A model generated the notes under the pieces. The model had not been told where the DNA came from, searched no databases, and saw only the letters and a list, made by a program, of their open reading frames with translations. Source: Lactobacillus sp. CBA3606 (GTDB taxonomy: Bacteria; Bacillota; Bacilli; Lactobacillales; Lactobacillaceae). From it: a stretch of 64,000 nucleotides of DNA. Made by a program: the position numbers and the translations under genes. Shown one piece after another: positions 44,673-54,892 of this stretch (position 1 is its first letter; every line of letters starts with the position of its first letter). The stretch lies in contig NZ_CP027194.1 in NCBI RefSeq assembly GCF_002970935.1, positions 1,178,001 through 1,242,000 on the forward strand. The letters are read 5' to 3'.

Positions 44673-46505
44673 CTAAAAAGCGCCACCGCCAGAACCGCCA
44701 CCGAAACCACCGGAGCTACCGCCGGAGAAGCCGCCAGAGCCACCACTAGGGGAGCTTGCGTTGCTCGACGCATCTAAAGCACTTGAGAAGCTAGCGCCTA
44801 AAGTTCCAGATAAATCAAAATCGAAACCGTCCCCAACAAAGAAGAGTGGGTAATAGCCCCCTAATCCAGTTGCCAATGCTGGTGTGCCAAAGTCTAATTC
44901 CAACTTAGCAGCGACTTGCTTTGCCAAGCCAAAGGCCGCAGCATACGGCAAAATCTGTTCCCATAAGATGAGATCACCAATATCGGCCGTGTTAAAATGA
45001 CCGATATCTTTTAACATTTGTCGAAAACCAGTGATTTGATTGACTAATTCTAAGCCAGTATCCGTATTAATAATAATTTTTCGGTAATTAACAATCGCCA
45101 CAAGCCAACTGCCTAACGTCACTACTGCGGTCACAAGGCCAGTTAATCCCATCACTTGTGGGCTAATCAACCAGCCAGCTCCGGTAGTCACGACGCTTAA
45201 AATCGTGACTACCGTGGCAAAGCCTAACCAACGATGCCGTAATGCATAATTAGGCGCATCTTGGTACACCGCAACTTGCGTATCAATTGTCTGTTGCCAT
45301 TGACTGAACCATCGGCTAAGACGTCCTTTTTTATCCCGTTTACCAAAAGCTTTCAGTTGCGCCAAATCAAACGTTTCGGCCGGCGCCAATTGATCAAAAC
45401 AGTGGGCTAAAAACGAATTAGTTATCGGTCGTAAACGCGTCAGCTGCACTTGCGGTTGGCGTTTACCGGGTAACGTTGTGAGCTTGATTTCTTTAGCTGC
45501 AGCCGCTTGTAAAATTTCGGCTGACAACGCATCCGTATTCGGTGATGCCGTTCGCCATAATGACTGCGCCACAGCTGGTGGAACGGCCGGTACATCGAAA
45601 GCATGTGGGATTGGCACTGGCCGGACATGTGGTGTCGCCCGATGACGCCAGAACCACCAACTATAACCACCAATCGTGACTACTAAGACCCCGATGGCTA
45701 GCCCGTATAGCCCCCAGTAAAGTCGCTGTTGGCGTTGTCGCTTGGCATTGGCTGCCTGTGCCAACTGTGCTTCTTGTTTTTGGACCGCTGCTAACCGTTT
45801 TTTCGTACTTGTCCGCTGATTAGTTGGCGTCACACTAGTTGGAAAGACCAGATGAGTCTCCACAAACGTGTTCGCCGGATTATACGCTAAGGTGATCAAG
45901 ACTCGCCCATCAGCCTGATTAACAACCGTCTTACCGCTGAGCGGTCCATGCGTCCACCCTTGCAACGCAGTGACTGACTTGGCTGGTAACTGAATGGTTA
46001 GCCGGACTTGCCGCAACGGTTCATCCCAACCAGTACCGATAATCTTCCAGTTTAGTTCGGCGGTATCTTGATAGTTCGTCACAACACCTAATAAACGGTA
46101 CCGATAAACCACTCGCAACTGATCATCGGCTTTAACGGTTCGATACAATTTCACCCGCAATTGTTGGTTAGTTTGGGTTAATTGATACGTATTATCCGCG
46201 CCAGTCTGCGCGGCTTGTACCGTTTGCGTCATCCTACCATTAAGTTGCGTCGTCACTCCTTGAAACTGGGCACCTTGAATCCCACGTAAATCCTGCACAT
46301 TAAAGACCCCATGATAATCATCGTCGAAATCATAAGTCATCGCTTGTGTCACTTCCGCGCTACCATCTTTTTGAATGTCCACCTGCGTGTCATAATGACT
46401 GATCCGATAGTCGGCCAGTGCATGGATGGGTTGCCAATTCAACGTCATGATGCCGACCATTAACCCAGCTAAAAGCCCCCACCAAAGCATTGTCTGTCGT
46501 CGCAT
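44673..46505 (-). CDS. DUF2207 domain-containing membrane protein
   Basis: 610 residues. Signal-anchor helix at the N-terminus, extracytoplasmic DUF2207 domain (about 30-220, HYDTQVDIQKDGSAEVTQAMTYDFDDDYHGVFNVQDLRGI), a basic linker, a membrane helix (about 268-288), a soluble stretch and two further helices (about 425-475), ending in a Gly/Ser-rich tail (SGGSGGFSGGSSGGFGG). Function unknown; the family is widespread in Gram-positives. Start ATG 46505 with GAGGGG 6 bases upstream; 46526 would be a TTG before that site. Confidence 0.9.
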   Translation of the reverse strand: MRRQTMLWWGLLAGLMVGIMTLNWQPIHALADYRISHYDTQVDIQKDGSAEVTQAMTYDFDDDYHGVFNVQDLRGIQGAQFQGVTTQLNGRMTQTVQAAQTGADNTYQLTQTNQQLRVKLYRTVKADDQLRVVYRYRLLGVVTNYQDTAELNWKIIGTGWDEPLRQVRLTIQLPAKSVTALQGWTHGPLSGKTVVNQADGRVLITLAYNPANTFVETHLVFPTSVTPTNQRTSTKKRLAAVQKQEAQLAQAANAKRQRQQRLYWGLYGLAIGVLVVTIGGYSWWFWRHRATPHVRPVPIPHAFDVPAVPPAVAQSLWRTASPNTDALSAEILQAAAAKEIKLTTLPGKRQPQVQLTRLRPITNSFLAHCFDQLAPAETFDLAQLKAFGKRDKKGRLSRWFSQWQQTIDTQVAVYQDAPNYALRHRWLGFATVVTILSVVTTGAGWLISPQVMGLTGLVTAVVTLGSWLVAIVNYRKIIINTDTGLELVNQITGFRQMLKDIGHFNTADIGDLILWEQILPYAAAFGLAKQVAAKLELDFGTPALATGLGGYYPLFFVGDGFDFDLSGTLGASFSSALDASSNASSPSGGSGGFSGGSSGGFGGGSGGGAF

Positions 46506-46568
46506 AAGCTGCCCCTCGTTTCCCAAATTTAGCTCAATTTTACCACATTGCCTTGGACTGCCCTAACC

Positions 46569-46880
46569 TTATGATAAGTGTTGCTCACGGTCGGTTAAAA
46601 ATTGCGTTAAGGCCTGATCAATATCAATCCCAGAACGGTCAGCTAGCACCACTAGCCACCAAATACTTTCGGCCAATTTACTGGCTAAATCAGCGCTAGC
46701 CGGTGTTTCTGGCCAGCTGTTCGTCTGATTCATCACTTGCCGGCCAACTAAGCCCGCATCCGTCAAAAAGGCCAACGCATCTTGTTCTAAGGTCCACGGG
46801 TGACCGTCCTGCTGCTGTTCTAATTGATGATAGGCGGCGCGAATTCGGTGACTCCGTTGTGCTAAAGCTTCAATATCCAT
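46569..46880 (-). CDS. MazG-like nucleotide pyrophosphohydrolase-related protein
   Basis: 103 residues, all-alpha. The pattern PWTLEQDALAFLTDAGLVGRQVM with LAESIWWLVVLADRSGIDIDQALTQFL matches the MazG-like fold with an EExxE-like metal helix reduced here (DALAFLTDAG, AESIWW). Probably a dNTP-binding or hydrolysing protein, though some metal ligands look weakened. Single gene, divergent from uvrA-like. Confidence 0.72.
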   Translation of the reverse strand: MDIEALAQRSHRIRAAYHQLEQQQDGHPWTLEQDALAFLTDAGLVGRQVMNQTNSWPETPASADLASKLAESIWWLVVLADRSGIDIDQALTQFLTDREQHLS

Positions 46881-47031
46881 TAGTTAATCCCAACTTTCTG
46901 ATTTTCATCCCTCAAGCATACCATATTACGTGGTTCGATTAGGCTAAGCCTTACCATAGGCAAGCAACTGTCAAATGTTGTAGCATAGAGAAGTGTGACC
47001 GATTACGTCGCCGAAAGGAAGTTCCGACTAC

Positions 47032-49539
47032 ATGTCAAAAACAACTATTCCAACTCATATTAAAGTTCGGGGCGCCCATGTTAATAACCTAAAAAATTTG
47101 GACGTCGATATCCCCTTAAATGCCTTCGTTGCCATCACCGGCCGCAGTGGTTCCGGTAAATCTTCATTAGCCATGGGTGTTTTGTATGCCGAAGGCGCCC
47201 GGCGCTACCTAAATGCCCTCTCAACCTTTACTCGGCGCCGCATTAATCAAGTCGGCAAAGCTGCCGTAGATTCAGTACAATACTTGCCTTCAGCCCTAGC
47301 ACTCCGTCAACGGCCCCAAGTCCCCGGCGTCCGTTCGACAGTCGGGACGATGTCTGAAAGCCTAAATATTTTACGGTTAGTCTTTTCTCGCTTGGGGTCG
47401 CCGGTCTGTCCGAATGGTCACCGCTTAAAACCAACCTTACAAATTGCTGAAAATATGGGCCATCTCGTCTGTCCCGTCTGCCAAGCTCACTTTACGGCTT
47501 GGGGTGCAGAGGACTTTGCTTTCAATTCTAATGGGGCTTGTCCTACTTGTGGCGGCTTAGGTGAAGTCCGCCAGATCGATGCTGACTTATTGATTGCCGA
47601 TCCAACTCAAACAATTCGTGACGGCGCCGTGGCAGCTTGGCATTTACCAGGCCGTAACTTCATGCCGATTGTAGCCAATGCGCTTGGTATCCCCATCGAT
47701 GTTCCTTATCAAGACCTCAGCCCAGCTGACCAAGATAAAGTTTTACACGGACCAAAACAAACTGTCGCCATCAATATTCCCAGTGCCAAAGGTAAAATTT
47801 TTCATATGGATAATGCCGTTTACGAAAATGCTTTTGCCGCCGTGGAAGACAGCTTAGCAACCAGTAAAAACGAGCGCACGATTACGCGCTTAAATCGTTT
47901 CTACACTTTTGCGACCTGTCCAGCCTGTCACGGGACTCGCTTTGATCCTAAATTAATGACACAACACCTAAACGGCCAGACCATTGCGTCGGTTAGTGCC
48001 ATGACCATCGCTGACTTAAATCACTTTGCGACTACCATTGTCGCTTGGTTGCCGGCCAACATGCATCAACTGGGCCAGTCCTTAATTGATGAACTCTTAC
48101 TGAGTTTACAACCGATGACTGACTTAGGCTTAGACTATCTCACTTTAGACCGCCCAGGCGCCACCCTGTCCACTGGAGAACTCCAGCGAATTCAATTAGG
48201 TCGTACCTTGCGTAGCGCAACGACCGGTGTGCTTTATGTGTTAGATGAACCCTCAGTCGGTCTACATCCAGCCAACGTCCACGGGCTAATCAAAGCCTTT
48301 CGAACTTTGGTCCAACAAGGCAATTCCGTCGTTGTCGTGGATCACGATACTAGTATTATCGCAGCTGCCGACGATGTGATTGAAATTGGTCCAGGTGCCG
48401 GTAAACATGGTGGCACCGTCATTGATCACGGCTCGGTTGATGAGATTAAGCGTCAACCGACTTCGATGATTGCGCCCTTCTTAACCGGGCGGGCAACGCT
48501 AAGAACTCGCCCAGTCTTAACCGACCAAGAACTCTGGCATCAAGGACAATTATCGATTGAGGTGACGCACCGTTTCAACATCCAAGATGTGACTGCTCAA
48601 CTACCTAAGAATCGCCTTACCACTATTACGGGCATGAGTGGTGCTGGCAAGACGACGCTAATTTTAGATAGTCTGATTCCGGCCATTCAGGCAACCGCCC
48701 ACCACCAGCCCTTACCAAAACATGTCACCCAATTTGAAAGTGGTCAGCTACATCATGTGGTCACAGTAGATTCCGTCCCCGTTGGTAAAAATGTCCGCTC
48801 AACAGTCGCCACTTATACCACGATTTTAGATCAGCTTCGGCGCTTGTTTGCAGCTACTCCCGCCGCGAAAGCCCAAGGTTGGACTGCTAGCCGCTTCTCT
48901 TACAATGTGGCAGCAGGCGCTTGCCCCACTTGTGGCGGTACCGGTCAAATTTCGTTAGATGTTCAATACCTCCCAGATATTACGGAAGTCTGCCCACAAT
49001 GCCATGGTCGCCGCTATAATCAAGCGACCTTAACGGTTGACTGGCACGGTAAAAATATTGCGGCAATCCTCGCTTTATCCGTTGATGAGGCGCTCCCTTT
49101 CTTTAAAGGTGAAACGAGTATTGAAAATACCTTGCAAATTTTACATGCCATGGGTTTGGGCTACTTACAATTAGGCGAAAGTACGCCAGCACTATCTGGT
49201 GGTGAGGCCCAACGTTTAAAGTTGACTGCTAAGATTGGTAAACGCCAAAACGGCACTCTATTTGTCTTCGATGAACCGTCAGTCGGCCTGCATCCGTTAG
49301 ATATTCAGCAACTTGTGCAAGTTTTTGACCAGCTCATTCACCAAGGTGCCACTGTCATTGCAATTGAACATGATCTAGACGTCATCGCTAACGCAGATTA
49401 TGTCATTGATATGGGCCCAGCTGGCGGGATTAATGGCGGTCAGATTGTCGCAACGGGGACCCCGCAAGCAATTAGTGAAAATCCGCATAGTATCACTGGT
49501 ACCTATTTGAAAGAACATTTAGCTCGTTTTCAAGCTTAA
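47032..49539 (+). CDS. UvrA paralogue (excinuclease ABC subunit A-like ATPase)
   Basis: 835 residues, shorter than housekeeping UvrA (about 940). Two ABC ATPase domains with Walker A GRSGSGKSS and GMSGAGKTT, two UvrA signatures (STGELQRIQLGR, LSGGEAQRLKL), and zinc modules with CPNGH, CPVC, CPTCGG, CPACHG, CPTCGG and CPQCHG. UvrA-like proteins of this length lack part of the UvrB-interacting insertion and are often tied to antibiotic or DNA-damaging-drug resistance rather than general repair. AAAGGAAG ribosome site; isolated gene with its own terminator. Confidence 0.88.
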   Translation: MSKTTIPTHIKVRGAHVNNLKNLDVDIPLNAFVAITGRSGSGKSSLAMGVLYAEGARRYLNALSTFTRRRINQVGKAAVDSVQYLPSALALRQRPQVPGVRSTVGTMSESLNILRLVFSRLGSPVCPNGHRLKPTLQIAENMGHLVCPVCQAHFTAWGAEDFAFNSNGACPTCGGLGEVRQIDADLLIADPTQTIRDGAVAAWHLPGRNFMPIVANALGIPIDVPYQDLSPADQDKVLHGPKQTVAINIPSAKGKIFHMDNAVYENAFAAVEDSLATSKNERTITRLNRFYTFATCPACHGTRFDPKLMTQHLNGQTIASVSAMTIADLNHFATTIVAWLPANMHQLGQSLIDELLLSLQPMTDLGLDYLTLDRPGATLSTGELQRIQLGRTLRSATTGVLYVLDEPSVGLHPANVHGLIKAFRTLVQQGNSVVVVDHDTSIIAAADDVIEIGPGAGKHGGTVIDHGSVDEIKRQPTSMIAPFLTGRATLRTRPVLTDQELWHQGQLSIEVTHRFNIQDVTAQLPKNRLTTITGMSGAGKTTLILDSLIPAIQATAHHQPLPKHVTQFESGQLHHVVTVDSVPVGKNVRSTVATYTTILDQLRRLFAATPAAKAQGWTASRFSYNVAAGACPTCGGTGQISLDVQYLPDITEVCPQCHGRRYNQATLTVDWHGKNIAAILALSVDEALPFFKGETSIENTLQILHAMGLGYLQLGESTPALSGGEAQRLKLTAKIGKRQNGTLFVFDEPSVGLHPLDIQQLVQVFDQLIHQGATVIAIEHDLDVIANADYVIDMGPAGGINGGQIVATGTPQAISENPHSITGTYLKEHLARFQA

Positions 49540-49550
49540 AAGCGTGTATC

Positions 49551-49597
49551 AAAAAATGGCGACAAGAATTCGCAAAATTCTTGTCGCCATTTTTTTA
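49551..49597 (+). terminator. intrinsic terminator after the uvrA-like gene
   Basis: AAAAATGGCGACAAGAATT arm with a perfect complement and T-run; loop CGCA. Confidence 0.94.
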
Positions 49598-49765
49598 TTG
49601 GCATTCTTTTCTAACTAAACTAACAGGTAACTTAGTTTGGTACTTTAGTTAACTAGACATATTCTTTTACCTTTTTCGTAGCTGAGATTAATATTTAATT
49701 TGAATTAGATTAAAATATGATGTATTTTTAAATCTAATAAACAATTTGACACGGAGGCTGCGGAG

Positions 49766-50686
49766 ATGAAAAATGTAACTCGAATTTTAACATTAAAAAA
49801 TGGCTATCACCTTTGGTCACATACAACTAACCTAGGTGGCAAAACTAAACTGCTGTGTCTCCATGGTGGTCCTGGTGATACTCACGAAGTTTTTGAACGT
49901 TTCGGTCCAGAACTAGCTGCCCTAGATATTGAAGTGACCATGTATGACCAGCTAGGTTCTTGGTATTCGGACACTCCTGACTGGGACGACCCTACGATTC
50001 GCGCAACCTATCTCACCGAGACCTATTACTTAAAAGAAGTCGAGGAAGTCCGCCAACTATTAGGCTACAACCGCTTTTTCCTAGCTGGACACTCTTGGGG
50101 AGGCATGCTGGCGATGACTTATGCCGCCCAACATCAGGCACAGCTACAAGGCCTCATCATCATTAGCATGATTGATAATATTCCAGATTATTTGACCCAC
50201 ATTCAAGCCATTCGTGCGGCCGAATTCTCACCAGCAGAGAATGCTTTCATGCTTGATATTGAGCACCGCGGACAATGGCAGAATCCACATTACCGCCACT
50301 TGATTGCCCAACTCTACCACGGTTATGTGAACCGCCGCACACCAGCGCAACTCTCACACCAGCTCGATATTCAGGCTAAGCCCGTCTATCACCATTTTCA
50401 GGGAGACAATGAATTCGTCGTAGTGGGAGATTTGGGCACTTGGGATTTTTCGGCGCAACTAAAGACCATCAAATTACCGACACTCCTATCATTTGCTGAT
50501 CATGAAACCATGCCCTTAAGCACGGCTAAACGCATGCAGCAAGCGATGCCCAATGCCCGCCTGGTTGTCACGCCAGCTAGTGGTCATAATCATATGGTTG
50601 ATAATCCAACCGTCTTTTTTACAAATCTAAAAAATTATTTTCTAGATTTACGTCAAGGTCAGTTTCACCCAAATAAGGAGGTCTAG
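49766..50686 (+). CDS. pepI: proline iminopeptidase-like alpha/beta hydrolase
   Basis: 306 residues. Oxyanion motif HGGPG at 33-37 and nucleophile Ser110 in GHSWGG are as in prolyl aminopeptidases (PepI of Lactobacillus). It releases N-terminal proline from peptides. GGAGG with 8-base spacing before ATG 49766. It is 3 bases upstream of an amino acid permease gene, so peptide hydrolysis and amino acid transport are probably co-expressed. Confidence 0.9.
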   Translation: MKNVTRILTLKNGYHLWSHTTNLGGKTKLLCLHGGPGDTHEVFERFGPELAALDIEVTMYDQLGSWYSDTPDWDDPTIRATYLTETYYLKEVEEVRQLLGYNRFFLAGHSWGGMLAMTYAAQHQAQLQGLIIISMIDNIPDYLTHIQAIRAAEFSPAENAFMLDIEHRGQWQNPHYRHLIAQLYHGYVNRRTPAQLSHQLDIQAKPVYHHFQGDNEFVVVGDLGTWDFSAQLKTIKLPTLLSFADHETMPLSTAKRMQQAMPNARLVVTPASGHNHMVDNPTVFFTNLKNYFLDLRQGQFHPNKEV

Positions 50687-50689
50687 TCG

Positions 50690-52057
50690 ATGGCTGTTAA
50701 TCACGTTCCTAGTAATCACGCCGCTAATTTAAGCGACTTTGGCTATCAGCAAGAGCTCGACCGCACTTTATCCGTCAAAGATTTGGTCATTTATGGCTTA
50801 ATCTTCATGGTCCCCATTGCACCCATGGGGATTTACGGTTCGGTCATCGCGGCTTCGCGGGGCATGATTGCCCTAACCTATGCCATCGGGATGGTTGCGA
50901 TGTTTTTCACCGCATTAAGTTATGGGCAATTATCGCAAGCCTTCCCAGTTGCCGGTTCCGTCTACACCTATGCAAAATTAGGGCTCAACCAACTCGTGGG
51001 ATTTCTCTCCGGGTGGATGATTATTTTAGACTATATTTTTGTGCCAGCATTACTTTACATTATCGCAGCCAATTCACTAAAATCACTGTTACCCGCAGTG
51101 CCAACTTGGATTTGGCTACTCGTCTTTATTGCGATCAATACCCTGATTAATGTCCGTGGGATTGAATTTACAGCCATCGCCAATCGCATCTTTTTGGTGG
51201 GTGAGTTAATCGTCCTAGCCTTTTTTGTTGGCTTAGGCATTTACGGCCTATTGCATGGGGTGGGTAACGGCTTCACCCTCAAGCCGTTCTATGATGCCCG
51301 TCAATTCAACTTGAACTTTGTCATGACCGCAACTTCAGTGGCTGTTCTTAGTTTTTTAGGCTTTGATGGCATTAGCACCTTAGCTGAAGAAACGACCGGT
51401 GGTAATCGGGCCGTGGGGCGTGGCATCATGTGGTCACTCATGTTAGTCGGCGTCTTATTCATCGGCCAAACCTATCTAGCGGCATTAATCGTGCCAAACT
51501 GGCACACTTTCAGCAACCTCAATACCGCTTTTTACGTGGTTGCGGGGAAAGTGGGCGGTCCCTTTCTCACCAACCTCACAACAATTGCGACGATTCTATC
51601 GTGGGGCTTTGCGAACGCCTTAGCAGCTCAAGCAGCCATTTCACGAATTTTATTCGGGATGTCACGGGATCATAATCTCCCCGCCGTCTTAGCCAAAATC
51701 CATCCCAAATATAAGACGCCCTATGTCAGTACCTTACTTGTAGCCGGTATTTCCTTGATTGTCGGACTTAGCTTCATGAATAATAGTTCGGTATTGTCAG
51801 AAATCGTTAATTGTGGCGCTTTGACCGCCTTTTTGGTGATTCACGTGGCCGTCATTAACCACTTTCTGATTAAAGGACACTCCCATGATTACTGGCACCA
51901 TCTGCTCGTGCCGGTCATCGGGTTTACGATTATTTTATTCGTCATGCTCAATCTTAATCTGCTCGCTAAAATCATCGGTGCTATTTGGCTCGTGATCGGA
52001 TTAAGTTATTATGGTGGCTTACGGCTCACCCAGCATCATACTGAAATGAAACTATAA
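50690..52057 (+). CDS. APC family amino acid permease
   Basis: 455 residues with about twelve membrane helices. The first helix phrase VKDLVIYGLIFMVPIAPMGIYGSVIAASRG and the GFDGISTLAEETTGGNRAVGRGIMWSL segment place it in the APC superfamily. Substrate unknown, possibly the amino acid or amine released by the upstream peptidase. Transcribed with pepI (GGAGGTC ribosome site at 50675-50685). Confidence 0.92.
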   Translation: MAVNHVPSNHAANLSDFGYQQELDRTLSVKDLVIYGLIFMVPIAPMGIYGSVIAASRGMIALTYAIGMVAMFFTALSYGQLSQAFPVAGSVYTYAKLGLNQLVGFLSGWMIILDYIFVPALLYIIAANSLKSLLPAVPTWIWLLVFIAINTLINVRGIEFTAIANRIFLVGELIVLAFFVGLGIYGLLHGVGNGFTLKPFYDARQFNLNFVMTATSVAVLSFLGFDGISTLAEETTGGNRAVGRGIMWSLMLVGVLFIGQTYLAALIVPNWHTFSNLNTAFYVVAGKVGGPFLTNLTTIATILSWGFANALAAQAAISRILFGMSRDHNLPAVLAKIHPKYKTPYVSTLLVAGISLIVGLSFMNNSSVLSEIVNCGALTAFLVIHVAVINHFLIKGHSHDYWHHLLVPVIGFTIILFVMLNLNLLAKIIGAIWLVIGLSYYGGLRLTQHHTEMKL

Positions 52058-52080
52058 CGTTGCGATAAAACAACCACTTG

Positions 52081-52134
52081 GACGAAAAAAACACCGCAAG
52101 AATTTTGTGAATTCCTGCGATGTTTTTTTTCGTC
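52081..52134. terminator. long bidirectional terminator
   Basis: GACGAAAAAA-ACACCGCAaGAATT pairs with its complement across a short loop, with T-runs on both ends; serves the permease (+) and the UMF1 gene (-). Confidence 0.9.
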
Positions 52135-52153
52135 ATTTAATTATGACAGTGAA

Positions 52154-53410
52154 CTAACTTTTTGGCGTTGGTTGTTGACTTAGATACGGTAAAGCCATGA
52201 AAATGACTAACCCAATTAAGAATAAAATGCTTAATGAGGCCGCACCAATCGTTGATTTTCCAGTCATCTGGGTCACGATTCCTACCAAGACCGGGCCCAT
52301 GACTGCGGAGAATTTCCCTAGGATATTATAAAAGCCAAAGAATTCACTCCCCGACTGTTTCGGAATTAAGCGTCCAAAGTACGACCGACTCAAGGCCTGA
52401 ATACCGCCTTGGCTAGTGCCCACTAAGACAGCCAAAATCCAGAAATCAGTCGCAGTTGAAAGCCGTAACGCATAAAGACAAATCCCAAAATAAATGATAA
52501 TTCCAATAAGAATTCCGGTCCGCGTCGACGTTTTACGGGCTAACCACCCATACAAAATCGAAAATGGAAACGCAACTAATTGAACAACTAGTAAAACCAG
52601 CATTAAAGTAGTCGTGGTAATCCCCATATCCATCCCAATGGACGTCGCCATCGTAAAGATCGTATCTACCCCATCAATATAGAAGAAATACGCCACTAAA
52701 AACCAGGCGGCTGCCCGATATTTTTTAATGTGTTTCAAAGTTGACCAGACGCGCTTAAAGCTGGCTGCCACTGGATGCGCATTCGCTTTTAAGGCATAGA
52801 CTTGATGGACATTTTTTAATAATGGGATATAGAAGATAATCCACCAAGCGGCCGCTAACGCAAAACTCCAACGAGCCACGCCATAACTTGATAGCTGTCC
52901 AAACCCATTGGTCAATTGTAAGACCAAGAATAGGATAAAGGCCAAGACGCCGCCCAGATAGCCAAACCCATAGCCATAAGCGGATAACCGATCCATCTGA
53001 TTATCCGGTGCCACATCGGTTAGGAAACTATCGTAGAATAAATTACCCCCAGAATACCCAATAATCGACAGGATATAAATCCCCAATAACCATTGCCAAG
53101 CTCCGGTCGGCATCACACTCAACCCTAAGGTCATGAGCATTCCCACCATTGAAAAAATATTAAGTAACCGTTTTTTAGCTTTCGGATAGTCTGCCAAGGC
53201 GCCGAGCACGGGCGCTAGAATAGAGACTAACAACGTCCCCAGACTATTCGCATAACCCCAATAGGCAGTTGCATTAGCTGGGGTGACGCCACTACTTTGC
53301 GCGACCGCTTTAAAATAAACCGGCAACACCGCCGTCGTCACAATAATCCCATAGCCAGAGTTGGCCCAATCATAAAAGATCCAACTCCACTGCTGCTTAT
53401 TAAACTTCAT
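52154..53410 (-). CDS. MFS transporter, UMF1 (Atg22-like) family
   Basis: 418 residues with about twelve membrane helices. The opening WSWIFYDWANSGYGIIVTTAVLPVYF and loop APVLGALADYPKAKKRLL are characteristic of UMF1. Substrate unknown, in fungi amino acids from the vacuole. Start ATG 53410 has AAGGAGGG 5 bases upstream and lies 11 bases inside the phosphodiesterase gene; an in-frame codon at 53434 is less likely. Confidence 0.88.
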   Translation of the reverse strand: MKFNKQQWSWIFYDWANSGYGIIVTTAVLPVYFKAVAQSSGVTPANATAYWGYANSLGTLLVSILAPVLGALADYPKAKKRLLNIFSMVGMLMTLGLSVMPTGAWQWLLGIYILSIIGYSGGNLFYDSFLTDVAPDNQMDRLSAYGYGFGYLGGVLAFILFLVLQLTNGFGQLSSYGVARWSFALAAAWWIIFYIPLLKNVHQVYALKANAHPVAASFKRVWSTLKHIKKYRAAAWFLVAYFFYIDGVDTIFTMATSIGMDMGITTTTLMLVLLVVQLVAFPFSILYGWLARKTSTRTGILIGIIIYFGICLYALRLSTATDFWILAVLVGTSQGGIQALSRSYFGRLIPKQSGSEFFGFYNILGKFSAVMGPVLVGIVTQMTGKSTIGAASLSILFLIGLVIFMALPYLSQQPTPKS

Positions 53411-54707
53411 CCAAGCCCTCCTTAAAAATGCCATCTAAACATTTACCAGGGAGCGACTCGTTAAAATGTAACCCTAATAATCGGGCAAACGTCGGCGCCT
53501 CATCAACTAAGTTCGCTTGTTCAATCGTCACCCCAGCCTTGACTGCCGGACCGTTCAACACCAAGGTTGTCTGATAATCAGGCTTCGTTGGGTCATACCC
53601 ATGAACACCATGATAACGATCTGGTTGACCTAACGTCGCTGGATGGACCGGTTCAACTACTGCTGGTCGCCGGCTCTCATCCGTAAAGTAATACCCGGCT
53701 TCAGCTTCTACCATGAAGGTACACGTAGGGTCAGCCCCTCTTTGTGCAGCCTGTTTGCCATCAATAATCGTTTCCACGCCAGTAACTTGACTAATCAGGG
53801 CTTTTAACCGCGCTAAATCATCAAAATCGCGCGTATAAATATAAGTCGCCCCATCAGCGGTCTTCGCCATGACGGACCAATCATCTTCAAAGGTCTGGTC
53901 AGGCCGCGGGGTTAACCACCCCTGTTGTGCAAATAACGTATTCAGATGAATCATCTGATCAACATTAATCTGATAATGATCTCCTAAAATCGCAAAGTTC
54001 GTATCCGCAAACGTGCCCGCAGCTTTAGTGGCTTGAATTAATTGACCAACATGGGCGTCTAACCGCCGTAAGGCCGCCATGGCTTCCTTAGAACGGACCC
54101 CATAGCGATGCCGCATACTGTCCATATCGACTAAATGAATTAACGTCAGCTTGGGCTGCTTATGTGTGATCGTATCCACTGCACATGCCGTAATAAACTC
54201 ATCTAGTTGGGGCTGTTTAATGCCATGCCGCAAATGACCATAACGATGGTTCATTTGTAATAAAAATAATGGTGAACTCGCCTTTAAGGAGACTAAAACT
54301 TGGTTAGTCCAGATGCGATTTGGAAAAATTTCCGCTAAATTGTATGTAATTTTACTACCAGCCGTCACTGGCCATAAAAAAGCGGCCGTGGTCATTTTCT
54401 TTTGTCGCGCTAAATCATACAAAGTCGGGACTTTTACATCTTTTTGATACCAATACCAGTCTGGTGACCGCCGTTGTGGTTGTAACTTGGTATTGTTCAC
54501 AATCCCATGTGTGCTTGGATATTGACCCGTAATGATTGTTGTATGTGATGGATAGGTCAACGTTGGATAAATCCCCGTCACAGCTTTAACCCAAGCGCCA
54601 CCCGTCATTAATTGATTTAGAACTGGTAATTCTGCTTGATGCTCGCGGAGGTCGCGAAAGCCCAACGCATCTAACGAGATTACCACTAAATGCTGATTTG
54701 TTGCCAT
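53400..54707 (-). CDS. type I phosphodiesterase/nucleotide pyrophosphatase-like alkaline phosphatase superfamily protein
   Basis: 435 residues. Metal and nucleophile pattern of the NPP family: VVISLDALGFRD (Asp), YPTLTYPSHTTIITGQYP (nucleophile in the TYPSH region), then ILGDHYQIN and HGYDPT. Cytosolic by lack of signal peptide. It overlaps the MFS gene and may act on a nucleotide or phospholipid head group transported there; this is speculative. Confidence 0.9.
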   Translation of the reverse strand: MATNQHLVVISLDALGFRDLREHQAELPVLNQLMTGGAWVKAVTGIYPTLTYPSHTTIITGQYPSTHGIVNNTKLQPQRRSPDWYWYQKDVKVPTLYDLARQKKMTTAAFLWPVTAGSKITYNLAEIFPNRIWTNQVLVSLKASSPLFLLQMNHRYGHLRHGIKQPQLDEFITACAVDTITHKQPKLTLIHLVDMDSMRHRYGVRSKEAMAALRRLDAHVGQLIQATKAAGTFADTNFAILGDHYQINVDQMIHLNTLFAQQGWLTPRPDQTFEDDWSVMAKTADGATYIYTRDFDDLARLKALISQVTGVETIIDGKQAAQRGADPTCTFMVEAEAGYYFTDESRRPAVVEPVHPATLGQPDRYHGVHGYDPTKPDYQTTLVLNGPAVKAGVTIEQANLVDEAPTFARLLGLHFNESLPGKCLDGIFKEGLDEV

Positions 54708-54850
54708 GTTTACCGCCCCTTTGTAACGTTTTAATACTTGAAATTATACCGCAGAATAGCCACCGGTGTCAGCCAATTCTAAGTCAAACTGGGTTTAACT
54801 AAGCAAAAGGTGGCGCGTTAGTCACCGCCAATCGCCCCCCCTTTTTGCCG

Positions 54851-54881
54851 CAAAAAAGCGTTTGGAGACAGCCCAAACGCC
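54851..54881 (-). terminator. intrinsic terminator after the esterase gene
   Basis: GCGTTTGG / CCAAACGC stem, T-run on the minus strand. Confidence 0.88.
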
Positions 54882-54892
54882 AGTTGCTTCAT

